Program-made: the position numbers and the translations under genes
Source of the DNA: M3007 sp041741155
GTDB taxonomy: Bacteria; Bacteroidota; Bacteroidia; Chitinophagales; Saprospiraceae
Length of the DNA stretch: 64,000 nt
Assembly (NCBI GenBank): GCA_041741155.1
Contig: JBGSKO010000144.1
Span: forward strand, 1-64,000
Direction of reading: 5' to 3'
The notes under the pieces: model-generated
Seen by the model: only the letters and a program-made list of their open reading frames with translations
The model's database searches: none
What the model was told of the DNA's origin: nothing
In this document: one piece after another, positions 16,928 through 25,359 of the stretch
How the letters are laid out: each line of letters begins with the position of its first letter
Numbering within the stretch: the first letter of the stretch is position 1

Positions 16928-16944
16928 TCGCAGGCTTTTTTTTG
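16916..16944 (+). terminator. Intrinsic terminator overlapping the stop codon of the small basic protein
   Basis: AGCCTGCG and CGCAGGCT form an 8-bp perfect stem around the loop CTAGT, followed by nine T. The loop contains the TAG stop of the 56-residue gene. Confidence 0.9.
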
Positions 16945-17072
16945 CCCAAACCGAAAGGGGCTCTTTTCATTTTTTGTCTTCGGTATGGCAGGGATGCGGC
17001 ATCTTTGTCCGCAAAATGAACCGACCGACACTGCTGGTGTTTGTCCGTCGGTAATCCTTCGCACACACTGCC

Positions 17073-18125
17073 ATGAAAAAATTCAGCCTCCTGTTTCTCC
17101 TCGGTGTCACCCTCCTGACCATCAGTTCGTGTTCCGGCGATAAGCCGGATGGCGCCGCCAAACCGGCTCGTGCCTCCTACGACAATATCTCCATTGAGGG
17201 CTTTATCGTAAAGCCGGCTACCCTCACGGCCTCCGTTACGGCAGCGGGCACCCTGCTGCCGATGGAGGAGACCGACCTGCACCCCGAGGCATCAGGTCGT
17301 GTGGTGACCCTTAATCTTCCCGAAGGTAAAACCGTGAGCAAAGGAGCGCTCCTGGTCAAAATTTTTGATCAGGACCTGCAAACACAACTGCGCAAACTGG
17401 AAACCCAACTCAAACAAGCGGAAATAACGGAACAGCGCCTTTCCGACCTGTTGAAAGTCAAAGGTGTAAGCCAGCAAGAGTACGATCTGGCTGTGCTGGA
17501 AGTGCAGACGATGAAAAGCGAAATGGACCTTGTCCGTATCAATATTGCTAAAACCGAGTTGCGCGCGCCGTACACCGGTGTGATCGGCCTGCGCCGAATC
17601 AGCCCCGGCGCTTATATCACGCCCTCGATGCCCGTAGCCACGATCCGGTCCGTCGGCACCCTTAAATTGGACTTTTCTGTTCCGGAAAAATACAGCCACC
17701 TCATCCGACCGGGCCAAACCGTGTCCTTCTCTGTAGAAGGCGATACCCGTACCCACACAGCGACGATACAAGCCACCGAACAAAGTATCACAGCCGACAC
17801 CCGCAACCTGCAGGTACGCGCCACGGTGCAAGGCAACTCGGGCGGGCGCCTTTTGCCCGGCGGGTTTGCCGAGGTTAGTCTAAACCTCGGCAAACAATCG
17901 CAAGCGCTGCTTATTCCTACCCAATCCATTGTGCCGCAAGCGCGCGAAAAAACGGTATTCGTCAGCCGAAACGGCTTGGCAGTGCCTACAGCCGTCAAAA
18001 CAGGCGTTCGCCAGGCAGGTATGGTTGAGATCACCGAGGGTCTGTCCATTGGCGACACCATTGCCACCACAGGCATCTTGTTTTTGCGCCCGCAAGCGCC
18101 TATAAAATTTTCAAAAGTGGAATAA
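17073..18125 (+). CDS. RND-type efflux membrane fusion lipoprotein (orphan)
   Basis: This 350-residue periplasmic adaptor has a lipobox TISSC near residue 20, a barrel-sandwich half (PEASGRVVTLNLPEGKTVSKG and later TELRAPYTGVIGLRRISPG), a coiled-coil hairpin (about 105-160, QLRKLETQLKQAEITEQRL), a beta-barrel (LDFSVPEKYSHLIRPGQTVS) and a membrane-proximal domain (VFVSRNGLAVPTAVKTGVRQ). It would bridge an inner-membrane RND pump to a TolC-type channel. Unusually no RND pump or outer-membrane factor follows; the next gene is convergent and unrelated. The nearest TolC gene (31222) belongs to an ABC export operon. Either a pump partner was lost or the protein works with one encoded elsewhere. Confidence 0.9.
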   Translation: MKKFSLLFLLGVTLLTISSCSGDKPDGAAKPARASYDNISIEGFIVKPATLTASVTAAGTLLPMEETDLHPEASGRVVTLNLPEGKTVSKGALLVKIFDQDLQTQLRKLETQLKQAEITEQRLSDLLKVKGVSQQEYDLAVLEVQTMKSEMDLVRINIAKTELRAPYTGVIGLRRISPGAYITPSMPVATIRSVGTLKLDFSVPEKYSHLIRPGQTVSFSVEGDTRTHTATIQATEQSITADTRNLQVRATVQGNSGGRLLPGGFAEVSLNLGKQSQALLIPTQSIVPQAREKTVFVSRNGLAVPTAVKTGVRQAGMVEITEGLSIGDTIATTGILFLRPQAPIKFSKVE

Positions 18126-18495
18126 TTCCGCTATTCTGTTTACGTAGTCGTCGCAGAGCGATTTCCAGTGGTCTTACCTACGCTATTACCGGCATTACCA
18201 GACTCCTCAAGTCTTCGTGGGATCATACGCCTCCCGCAGGATGCGGGTGGCATTCAGGTGTTTTGGACGTTGCGCATGGTGTTGATGTAGTTGTAAAAAT
18301 CGGCATTGGTCATTGTATGCGGCGTATTTTACGGACAAATACAGCCTGACATGAGGTTTGAAACTCCGGGAGAAGGCTCGCACATCGTCGTAGCCTATAC
18401 AGGCGGCTTTGGCGAAACTTTTCCTGACCGAGCAGTATTTGCGTCGTGTTGCCCAAGACAATTGGACAGAGAACTGAATTTGTTTGCACGCGCCA
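18126..18495. other. 370-bp gene-free gap between convergent genes, possibly decayed coding sequence
   Basis: No intact gene is visible. On the minus strand a 114-codon open frame (18207-18551) overlaps the 3' end of the 443-residue gene and has no family signature. In another minus frame two short peptides occur in register, one with tail SGCICP and one reading TNADFYNYINTMRNVQNT, each ended by a stop. This looks more like decayed coding DNA than a functional small gene, but I cannot name the parent. Confidence 0.4.
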
Positions 18496-19827
18496 TCAAT
18501 ACTGCCCTTGATACTTGGACCAGCGAATGTACATGCGCAGATTCTCCTCAAGCCGTTGAATAGCCGCCGATTTAGACTCGGATTTCAGCTTGGCGATGTA
18601 GGTTGAGTCAACATCCTGGGGCAGAGATTGGAGCGCTTCCTCCACATCTTTATCGGTGTGCCTATACAGAAAGCGTTTGTCATTAAAACTGACTGGAGCT
18701 ACAAATATCTCTTTGTCGTTGGCCAGTTCGTCCAGTTGTTGCACCTCGTCTATATCGAACCGGGTGCGGTCATAATCCGCTACCAATCCGATCACTTCCT
18801 CCTGCCACTGTGGACGATACGAATGAAAGAACAGGTCAACGGCAAGCCTCAACTGCTCCTGTTCCGGTTTGGAATAGTACACATATCCGTTCAGCAGTGC
18901 GATGATGAAATCAAGGCTGCGCAACACCTTGCTTTCGCTTTCCAGGTAGCTGTCTGTGTATTGCTGCAAAACCTTCGCATCCCAGTTTTTCTCCGGCCTT
19001 ATTTCCAGAAGTTTGCGGCGTGCGTCATTTCGGCCAAGTTCAAGTTTCAAGGCGACTTCGCTTTTGTTTTGAATCGCCCTTGCTACGGCACGTTCATTGA
19101 GCAGCACTTGCTGATTGATCCCGTCGTGCCGGTAGCGTAAGTACATTTTGTAAAACAACCATTTTTCGGAATCGGGAATATCTGTAAATGCCGCTTTCAA
19201 GAACAAGTCGTAGAGATGTTTTTCATCGGCCGTCCAGGTAGCCCGTTGTTCTATGTTGAGCCAATAGCGAATGTCTTCCGACGAACCCCTACTGAAGGTT
19301 GACCAGGCAGATTCCCAGATTTCATAGGTGTTATCCAGGCCCCAATACCTCCCGAAACCTTCTATGGCGGAGTGATGCAGGTTATCATAACTCAATATTG
19401 AAATCCCGATCCGGTGTTTATCGTCGTACAAACTGATTGGAAAGTCCAGGTCTCCCCAATAATCCCGCTTCTTTTCCCATAAAATATCTTCTCGCACCGT
19501 CAGCCCCTCTTCCCGGCAAATGCGGAGTGCCACTTCGCGCATTTCTTTGGCTTCAAGATGGTCCGGTTGCCCAGTGCCAAAAGTAGGAGAATGGTAGGGC
19601 AGCCCCGTTTTGTCAAAAGTAAACGTGTTGCTGATGACAACAGGCCCCCGATCAAACTGGCAGGCACCGATGCCCAACAGTCCAGCAGCCAAAGCCCAGT
19701 CCAGCAATCGCTGTGAAAACGGGTAAGGCAACGCTTGGGGATGGTCCAGCGGATTCGGCTCGGCATGGGAAGGATAGCGCGGTTTCTGGTAGCGGGTGGC
19801 GGGTTTGACTTGCAACAGTGAAGGCAT
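18496..19827 (-). CDS. Unknown protein coupled to a radical SAM maturase
   Basis: I do not recognise this 443-residue cytoplasmic protein. It has no signal peptide or membrane helix. Visible features are an N-terminal segment rich in proline and histidine, a hydrophobic stretch LLDWALAAGLLGIGACQF, then a mixed alpha/beta body with many Trp, Tyr and charged residues (DYWGDLDFPISLYDDKHRIG, LFFHSYRPQWQEEVIGLVAD) and a helical C terminus. Its ATG lies six bases after the stop of the radical SAM gene, so the two are translationally coupled and very likely work together. The in-frame TTG at 19833 is a less likely start. A partner role in peptide or protein modification is inferred from context only. 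Confidence 0.65.
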   Translation of the reverse strand: MPSLLQVKPATRYQKPRYPSHAEPNPLDHPQALPYPFSQRLLDWALAAGLLGIGACQFDRGPVVISNTFTFDKTGLPYHSPTFGTGQPDHLEAKEMREVALRICREEGLTVREDILWEKKRDYWGDLDFPISLYDDKHRIGISILSYDNLHHSAIEGFGRYWGLDNTYEIWESAWSTFSRGSSEDIRYWLNIEQRATWTADEKHLYDLFLKAAFTDIPDSEKWLFYKMYLRYRHDGINQQVLLNERAVARAIQNKSEVALKLELGRNDARRKLLEIRPEKNWDAKVLQQYTDSYLESESKVLRSLDFIIALLNGYVYYSKPEQEQLRLAVDLFFHSYRPQWQEEVIGLVADYDRTRFDIDEVQQLDELANDKEIFVAPVSFNDKRFLYRHTDKDVEEALQSLPQDVDSTYIAKLKSESKSAAIQRLEENLRMYIRWSKYQGQY

Positions 19828-19833
19828 AAGCAA

Positions 19834-20982
19834 TCAGATGATATGTTCGAGAAAGTCTATGAGCGGGTAAGTGGGATTGTAGTGCTTGTGCAGGAACATC
19901 TGGTTGCGTTTGCGCCACAGCCGGTTGGCCATGGCATCCACGATGGGCAGAAGATGCCGCTCGTGGTGACACACAACCGGGCTAGCTTTCGTGATGGTGC
20001 CCGTACTGGCATAGTTGATGCAAGCGCACCAACTGGCGCATCGGTCTTGCAACGCACAGCCATTGCACTCCGGCTTGGGCGCTTCGGAGCAGCCATTCAG
20101 GTGCTGTCGGCAAGACTCGTCAAAACCGCCGTACAGGACGTGGCCGATCATAAATTCCGGCACGCCTTCTGTGGTCACAAATTGGATGCAAGGGTACAAA
20201 GCTCCGTCCGGGGCGATGGAAAACTGACGGAAGCCCAAGTTGCAACGGTCCCGGGCCGACAAAGGCCCTTGTGTGTGCGACCGAATACGCTCTTCAAAAC
20301 AACTGAGGTAAAAACGCTCGTTTTTCAACATTTTGGCTTCGTACCAGCAAGCCAATTGCCGGTATCCCTGTTCCAGTACCTGCATGTCTTCTATGCTCCA
20401 CGGGGCGCTGTAATCCAAAGTCACATTGATGTATCGAAAACCTTGCTCATGGAGCCAGTCCACACAAATGGCGATTTCGGAAGCCGTTGCGGGAGTAATC
20501 ACGCAGGTCACGTTTGCGCAGGGATTGGCTTGAAGCAAGATCGGAATTGCCTTTGCCACTGCCGCGCCGGTGCCCTTGCCCCCGGCATTTGGGCGCTGCA
20601 AATCGTGCAGTTCCGGCGGCCCGTCCATGCTCAGGGAAACATATATTTCCCGAAGCATGAGGGCTTGCATTGTGTGTCGGGTCAGCAAGGTGCCATTGGT
20701 ACTGGTACGAAACGACAAGGAACAACTGGCGGGAACTTCCTGCCGGAACAGGTCGGCTATGCGCAACAGCAAGTCCAGTTCAAGAAGTGGTTCTCCACCG
20801 AAAAAGGTGATGTCGAGATAATCTGCTTGTGTTTCTCGAGCCTCCTTAAGCACAAAGTCAACCGAGGCATCGGCAACGCGATCAGACATAGGTTTGTGCG
20901 TCTTGGTGCCCGTATAGCAATAGGTACAACGCAAATTGCACTGGTGCGTCAGGTGAAAAGTAGCCATGAGCGTCGTTACCAT
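19834..20982 (-). CDS. Radical SAM/SPASM peptide or protein maturase
   Basis: This 382-residue enzyme has the radical SAM 4Fe-4S motif CNLRCTYC (Cys15, Cys19, Cys22), the GGEPLLE motif, and a C-terminal SPASM-type cysteine cluster (DRCNLGF, then ALYPCIQF, NGCSEAPKPECNGCALQDRC and SWCAC) that would hold two auxiliary clusters. This architecture is used by enzymes that modify ribosomal peptides or mature sulfatases. No sulfatase gene is nearby, which favours a peptide or protein substrate. The ATG at 20982 overlaps the stop of a small upstream ORF; an ATG five codons later is the alternative start. Downstream it is coupled to the unknown 443-residue gene. Confidence 0.88.
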   Translation of the reverse strand: MVTTLMATFHLTHQCNLRCTYCYTGTKTHKPMSDRVADASVDFVLKEARETQADYLDITFFGGEPLLELDLLLRIADLFRQEVPASCSLSFRTSTNGTLLTRHTMQALMLREIYVSLSMDGPPELHDLQRPNAGGKGTGAAVAKAIPILLQANPCANVTCVITPATASEIAICVDWLHEQGFRYINVTLDYSAPWSIEDMQVLEQGYRQLACWYEAKMLKNERFYLSCFEERIRSHTQGPLSARDRCNLGFRQFSIAPDGALYPCIQFVTTEGVPEFMIGHVLYGGFDESCRQHLNGCSEAPKPECNGCALQDRCASWCACINYASTGTITKASPVVCHHERHLLPIVDAMANRLWRKRNQMFLHKHYNPTYPLIDFLEHII

Positions 20983-21137
20983 AAGCAGATGTACGATATG
21001 TTGGTTAAGGAACTTGAGCGAACGGAACGCAAGGTATCAATTTTGGCGGCCAGGTTGTCCCTTGTCATCGTTGCTCGTCGGTTTTTTAGCACCACTAAAC
21101 GCCCTCCGCATGCCTCGACAAGTACCAAACCCAGCAT
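20976..21137 (-). CDS. Candidate small ORF (53 residues) overlapping the maturase start
   Basis: This ORF begins at an ATG (MLGLVLVEACGGRLVVL) and has a second in-frame ATG at 21068 giving a 30-residue form (MTRDNLAAKIDTLRSV to the end SYICLW). Its stop codon overlaps the ATG of the radical SAM gene in the arrangement ATGGTAA, which is how coupled genes are often joined. It could be the substrate peptide of the maturase or merely its leader. No core repeat or known precursor signature is visible, so this is only a candidate. The remaining bases up to 21385 hold a second weak ORF (68 codons from 21384) and nothing else I can name. Confidence 0.25.
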   Translation of the reverse strand: MLGLVLVEACGGRLVVLKNRRATMTRDNLAAKIDTLRSVRSSSLTNISYICLW

Positions 21138-21385
21138 CTGGATTTCCGCAGGCACAGATTCCCCGGAAAAATCATTTTTACAAACTAAAACTTGAACTTT
21201 TAATTTGTAATTTCCTGGTCTGCCTAAAATATCCGGCACCCCTGCCGAAGACTCCTACTTGGTGTATGCCGGTACTGAAAATCAAAATCGCCTCTCCGGA
21301 AATGCCCGAAGTTGGGATAACCTGCCCGTTTTTGATTGAATCTTGTGGTGCCTTTTGAACCTGCCGGAAGTGCCATGCTTCCATC

Positions 21386-24166
21386 TTACACCTCCGACGG
21401 CAACTTCCCGAACCGCGCCCGAAAACTCCGCGCAAAAGAGCGGGCATCCGGATAGCCCACCTGCGAGGCCACCTGCGCGATGGAATCGTATCGGCGGCTC
21501 TCTATTAGTCGGCGGGCTTCGTCGAGCCGTACCTCTTGTAAATACTGAATTGGCGAAAGCCCCGTCAGGCGTTTCAACTGCCGCAGCAGGGTGGACTCGC
21601 TCATGGCAAATTTTATCGCCAGACTGGGCACGCTGAGTGTTTCGTCGGCGTAGTGCTGCAGCACATAGTCCTCAAAGGTTTCCAGCCACTCCCGGTCAGG
21701 CGGCGACAGGAGCGGAGTGGCGGCTTCCGGTTCAACTTCAGATATGACTACCGAACGACGAGCAGCCTGGTTTTTTAGTAAATTTTCGATGCGTACCAGC
21801 AGTTCCTCCTCGTCGAAGGGCTTGATGAGGTAGTCGTCCACCCCGATGCGCAAGGCCCTGAGCTTGTCCCTCGCTTCGGCTCGCGCCGTGAGCATGATGA
21901 CGGGGATATAGCGGGTGGCATCGCCAGATTTCAGTTTTTCAAGCAGTTGGTAACCGTCCATGACGGGCATCATGAGGTCTGATAGAATCAAACTGGGGAA
22001 TGAAATGGGCAATAATGAATGATGAATTAAGAATGATGAATTAACCGCATCTTGTTTGGTATTCATCATTTTTAATTCATCATTCATCATGGACAACGCT
22101 TCCCGCCCGTTTGCGGCGCTGACAACGTGGTATTTTTCCGACAAGATCAGACGGATGTAGGCTTGCAGGTCAGGGTTGTCCTCCACGACGAGGACGGTGG
22201 GTTTCGTCGCGTCGAATGGTTCCGACGGCGCGGCCAACGCGGGTCGTACTGGCTGGAGCAGCGATTGGATTTCCGGGGCGGCATCCGGGGCTTGCAGGTT
22301 ATCCATGAATTTGACCGGGAACAATACCCGGAACAGCGTGCCCGCACCGAGCGCACTTTCCACCTCGATTTTTCCGCCAAACAGTTGCACATACTCCTGA
22401 CACAGGGCGAGGCCGATGCCCGTGCCGCCCTCGGCGGGTTTATCGGGGCGGGTGGTCTGGAAGTAGCGGTCGAACAGGTGCGAAAGGTCGTCGGGGTGGA
22501 TACCGGGGCCGTTGTCGGCGACCGTCAGTTGGAGCGTGCCGGCGTTCAACGCCAGTCTGGCCTCGACGCGCCCACCTGGCGGGGTGAACTTGAAGGCGTT
22601 GGCGAGCAGGTTGTTCAGGATTTGGCGGCATTTGGCCTGATCGAGATTGGCCACCGTGTCATCCGGCACGTCTATTTCGTACGAAAAACCGAGGTTCCTG
22701 CTTTCGGCCAGCGACTCGAACTGGGCGAAGTGGCTGCGGAAAAAGGCTGCCAACCCGGTCGGCTTTTCGTCTAATTCCATTTTGCCCATTTCCAGTTTGC
22801 CGAGATCGAGAATGTCGGTGACTAATTGTTCGAGCTGTTTGCCGCTCTGGTTGGCCATTTGCAGCAAGTTGGTTTGCTTATCAGTCAGCCGGCTTTCTTT
22901 CAGAAGTGTACCAATAGGGCCGAGCAGCAAGGTTAGCGGCGTGCGCAGTTCGTGGGAGACATTGGCGAAAAAACGGGTCTTGGCGGCATCAAGGGATTTC
23001 AGTTGTTCGGATTGTACGCGGGTTTTCAGGTTGACCCTTCGCAGCCGGAAATAGAAATACCCCAATACGGCAAAAAACAACAGGGCGATAAGGAACAGGA
23101 CAGTAGCCCACTTTCTGCGTTCTTTTTCGGATTCAATCTGCCGGCTTTGCTCCTCGATCTGCCGGCTTTTCCTAAGGTCGGTGTAGCGGGCATCTACCGC
23201 GATAAGCGCTTCGCGATTCTGGGCGCGTACATACGCCAGTTTCATTTCATAGCCCTGTTTTATGTAGTGCAAGGCAGTAGGACGCCCAAGGTCCTCGTAG
23301 ATTTCTCCCCGTAGTTGGTATGCTCCGTGCAGGATGTGCAGTTCGGTTGATCCGCGTGCAAAGGCTTTGGGCGCTGTTTTGAATGTCGAATCCGTGTAGG
23401 CGAGCGCCTCCATGAGTTTGCCTTTCCCGAAATGCAGGTTTGCTATGTTGTTGAAAATACCGCATAAGGAGGTATAGTTCTTTACCTTTCGGTAAAGCCG
23501 TGCGGCGGCAGTGTAATGTTCCAGTCGATCCTCATATTTTTTCAAGGTCAGTCCCAGGAGCAAATGACCCTCGGCTTCCTCGAAGGTCTGCCCAAATTTG
23601 GGCGCTGTTAGCAGCACTTCGCGAGCATAAAAAACGGTCGAGTCCTGATCGCCGAACATTCGGTGCCAGGAAGCGATTCGGATGGCAAAACGGGGGTAAA
23701 TGGAGTCCGGCCCGTGCTGGGCAATGGCGGACTGCGCCAGGCGCAATTGGTGAATGCTTTGGTCGGCCCGTCCTATTTTTTCGTAGAGGAGGGCCAGGGC
23801 GCGGGAAGTCTCGGCGTAAATCTCCCATTGCCCAATACTTTCACTGGACTTCTGGGTGCGAAAAAGAACATGCAGGGCCGACGTATCGAGACCTTTGTGC
23901 TCCAGCGCGACGCCGTAGGCCAGCTGCACCTTCAGTCCCAGGGGCGAGTTCATTTTGTCGAGCTGCCGGAGCCGACCCAACAGGTTTTCACACAAGACGA
24001 TGGCGCTGTCCAATTGATCCGCAGTCACTTGCTCCCGCGCGCGCGCCAGTTCGCGTGTCATAGTGGCCTCGTCGCTGCGGCTGTTTTGGGCATTCAGGCT
24101 ACAAGTACCGCACAACCAAAACAAGACCAAGGCGGCTGACACGGCAACAATTCGATGGCACAGCAT
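21386..24166 (-). CDS. Hybrid two-component regulator: TPR sensor, histidine kinase, receiver and AraC-type output
   Basis: This 926-residue one-protein signalling system has a signal/anchor, a periplasmic TPR-like region (about residues 30-330), a membrane segment (LFLIALLFFAVLGYFYF), a HisKA domain with the phosphorylated His in FFANVSHELRTPLTLLLG, an ATPase domain (NLLANAFKFTPPGG, DNGPGIHPDD, GTGIGLALCQEY), a receiver with the acceptor Asp in ILSDLMMPVMDG, and a C-terminal AraC-type helix-turn-helix pair (VPSLAIKFAMSESTLLRQLK). Such proteins sense a periplasmic signal and bind DNA themselves. I chose the ATG at 24166 because TATCTTTG at 24194-24201 overlaps the longer start. The receiver contains an in-frame palindromic insert (22012-22090). 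Confidence 0.93.
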   Translation of the reverse strand: MLCHRIVAVSAALVLFWLCGTCSLNAQNSRSDEATMTRELARAREQVTADQLDSAIVLCENLLGRLRQLDKMNSPLGLKVQLAYGVALEHKGLDTSALHVLFRTQKSSESIGQWEIYAETSRALALLYEKIGRADQSIHQLRLAQSAIAQHGPDSIYPRFAIRIASWHRMFGDQDSTVFYAREVLLTAPKFGQTFEEAEGHLLLGLTLKKYEDRLEHYTAAARLYRKVKNYTSLCGIFNNIANLHFGKGKLMEALAYTDSTFKTAPKAFARGSTELHILHGAYQLRGEIYEDLGRPTALHYIKQGYEMKLAYVRAQNREALIAVDARYTDLRKSRQIEEQSRQIESEKERRKWATVLFLIALLFFAVLGYFYFRLRRVNLKTRVQSEQLKSLDAAKTRFFANVSHELRTPLTLLLGPIGTLLKESRLTDKQTNLLQMANQSGKQLEQLVTDILDLGKLEMGKMELDEKPTGLAAFFRSHFAQFESLAESRNLGFSYEIDVPDDTVANLDQAKCRQILNNLLANAFKFTPPGGRVEARLALNAGTLQLTVADNGPGIHPDDLSHLFDRYFQTTRPDKPAEGGTGIGLALCQEYVQLFGGKIEVESALGAGTLFRVLFPVKFMDNLQAPDAAPEIQSLLQPVRPALAAPSEPFDATKPTVLVVEDNPDLQAYIRLILSEKYHVVSAANGREALSMMNDELKMMNTKQDAVNSSFLIHHSLLPISFPSLILSDLMMPVMDGYQLLEKLKSGDATRYIPVIMLTARAEARDKLRALRIGVDDYLIKPFDEEELLVRIENLLKNQAARRSVVISEVEPEAATPLLSPPDREWLETFEDYVLQHYADETLSVPSLAIKFAMSESTLLRQLKRLTGLSPIQYLQEVRLDEARRLIESRRYDSIAQVASQVGYPDARSFARSFRARFGKLPSEV
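22012..22090. repeat. Inverted repeat inserted in frame in the receiver domain
   Basis: Left arm 22014-22043 and right arm 22061-22090 are near-perfect inverted copies built from AATGATGAATTAA units, with a loop of about 17 bp. On the coding strand it encodes roughly 29 extra residues (from NDELKMMNTKQDAV to LLPISF) between the EAL helix and the strand carrying the phosphorylated Asp. Confidence 0.9.
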
Positions 24167-24193
24167 TTTTACGGTACTAATTGTGATTTTGTT

Positions 24194-24201
24194 CAAAGAT
24201 A
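24194..24201 (-). promoter_or_regulatory. Bacteroidota -7 element TATCTTTG for the hybrid regulator
   Basis: TATCTTTG on the minus strand lies 28 bp upstream of the ATG at 24166 and overlaps the alternative ATG at 24196, so it also argues for the shorter protein. Confidence 0.55.
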
Positions 24202-24244
24202 ACCGACCTGACGGGCATATACCGCAGAACGGGCAAAGGTTGTA

Positions 24245-24817
24245 CTACTTTGGATCGCTGATCTCGCCTGCCTGATGGCTCCACACTCTTCTGCCCGTAG
24301 CACTGTACAGCACCAGGAGATTGGGCTCCAATACCAATTTGACGGGCTTCCAGTCTGCTGCTCTGTATTTCTCGCCACCGAAATAGGCGTGTGTTCCCGA
24401 GGTCCATACCGGCCGGAACCTATCGTCGTACAAGACGAGGTTGCCGTCGTCCTGCATGATAAGCTCATAGCCGGGGACCGCGCCTTTGGTCTTGGCTGTC
24501 CACAGGCGCCCGGAGGCGTTGTACAAAATAAACTCCCCGTTTTCCGTAAGCCGGGCGCCAGACCCGGCTTGGTTGCTATCCAGTACCAATCCGTAACTGC
24601 CCGCCCAGAGTGATTGACCGGGATACAACACGTTTTTTTCGTCCACGTCGGATGTTGCGGGTATTGCAGGTTGGGCAGGGATCGGCTTTTTGGACACGCC
24701 AGGTCCTGCCACGACCTGCTCTTTCGAGCCACGCTCTTGGCAAGCCGTTATCCAAAAGATCAGCAAAAAAACGGCAAGCCGAGTGCTGCCAAATGGCTGG
24801 GTAATTCTACTGGCCAT
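24245..24817 (-). CDS. Lipoprotein with a bulb-type (B-lectin) domain
   Basis: This 190-residue protein has a lipoprotein signal with Cys in FWITAC, a Pro/Ala linker, and a bulb-type lectin domain. One full mannose-binding-type motif Q-x-D-x-N-x-V-x-Y is seen as QDDGNLVLY; the other repeats are degenerate (LTENGEFILYNASGRLWTA, LEPNLLVLYSATGRRVW). Bulb lectins bind mannose-containing glycans in plants and bacteria; here surface attachment to sugars is plausible but only one of the usual three sites looks intact. I chose the ATG at 24817 because longer starts put 28 extra residues before the lipobox. TATCTTTG at 24899-24906 on this strand may be its promoter. Confidence 0.8.
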   Translation of the reverse strand: MASRITQPFGSTRLAVFLLIFWITACQERGSKEQVVAGPGVSKKPIPAQPAIPATSDVDEKNVLYPGQSLWAGSYGLVLDSNQAGSGARLTENGEFILYNASGRLWTAKTKGAVPGYELIMQDDGNLVLYDDRFRPVWTSGTHAYFGGEKYRAADWKPVKLVLEPNLLVLYSATGRRVWSHQAGEISDPK

Positions 24818-24898
24818 GCGTGGAAAGAGGTATCTGGTGCCGCAAGATTTCGTCTTCTTTTTGAACAGGTCCACTCCGGACACCGCTATTAGGCCGGC

Positions 24899-24906
24899 CA
24901 AAGATA
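24899..24906 (-). promoter_or_regulatory. Bacteroidota -7 element TATCTTTG for the lectin lipoprotein
   Basis: A consensus TATCTTTG on the minus strand about 82 bp upstream of the ATG at 24817. The other sequence between 24818 and 25157 shows only this element and the tRNA promoter. Confidence 0.45.
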
Positions 24907-25049
24907 TGGAAACAGAATTCGACTGCTAACGGTACCGCCGACCGCAAGCATTGCATATTCCTAAATAGCTGTCGAAAGGTTGAAGTGTTGATCCAAATTG
25001 CTTCGGATGATGCATATCACCCGGTTTTTAAAAAAACACCTGTTCAAGT

Positions 25050-25082
25050 TTTGTTATTTCTCCAAGTGGACGCCTATCTTTG
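25050..25082 (+). promoter_or_regulatory. Promoter of the tRNA pair
   Basis: TTTG at 25050-25053 and TATCTTTG at 25075-25082 are 21 bp apart, a near-ideal Bacteroidota promoter. Transcription would start near 25089, about 70 nt before the first tRNA. Confidence 0.75.
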
Positions 25083-25157
25083 CCGCCGCTTTTGACGAAA
25101 AGCCACACGGAAAGAAGAACTGGTACAAAAATTGTCTTCTTCCGCGTAATCTACCAA

Positions 25158-25229
25158 GCCGGATTAGCTCAGCGGTAGAGCAGCTGATTCGTAATCAGCA
25201 GGTCGAGGGTTCAAATCCCTTGTCCGGCT
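25158..25229 (+). tRNA. tRNA-Thr (anticodon CGT)
   Basis: A complete cloverleaf is visible: acceptor GCCGGAT with GTCCGGC, D-arm GCTC/GAGC, anticodon stem GCTGA/TCAGC around loop TTCGTAA (anticodon CGT, reading ACG), and T-arm with TTCAAAT. CCA is encoded directly after the discriminator T (25230-25232). It is five bases upstream of the tRNA-Pro gene and shares its promoter. Confidence 0.97.
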
Positions 25230-25237
25230 CCAGTAGG

Positions 25238-25311
25238 CGGGATGTAGCGCAGCCCGGTAGCGCGCGTCGTTCGGGACGACGAGGTCCCAGGTTCGAATCC
25301 TGGTATCCCGA
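25238..25311 (+). tRNA. tRNA-Pro (anticodon CGG)
   Basis: Acceptor CGGGATG pairs with TATCCCG, D-arm GCGC/GCGC, anticodon stem CGTCG/CGACG around TTCGGGA (anticodon CGG, reading CCG), T-loop TTCGAAT. CCA is not encoded here, unlike the tRNA-Thr neighbour, so it must be added enzymatically. Confidence 0.97.
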
Positions 25312-25322
25312 CTAAAATCAAA

Positions 25323-25357
25323 TGCAACCACCTGACTTTGGGTGGTTGCATTTTTTT
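25323..25357 (+). terminator. Intrinsic terminator after the tRNA pair
   Basis: TGCAACCACC and GGTGGTTGCA form a perfect 10-bp stem with an 8-nt loop followed by seven T. The ATG of the DUF2721 gene lies three bases after the T-run. Confidence 0.93.
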
Positions 25358-25359
25358 AT

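Noticed and set aside
19843..21195. Plus-strand open frame of 450 codons opposite the radical SAM gene
   Set aside because: The radical SAM and SPASM cysteine motifs lie on the minus strand; the plus frame has no motif.
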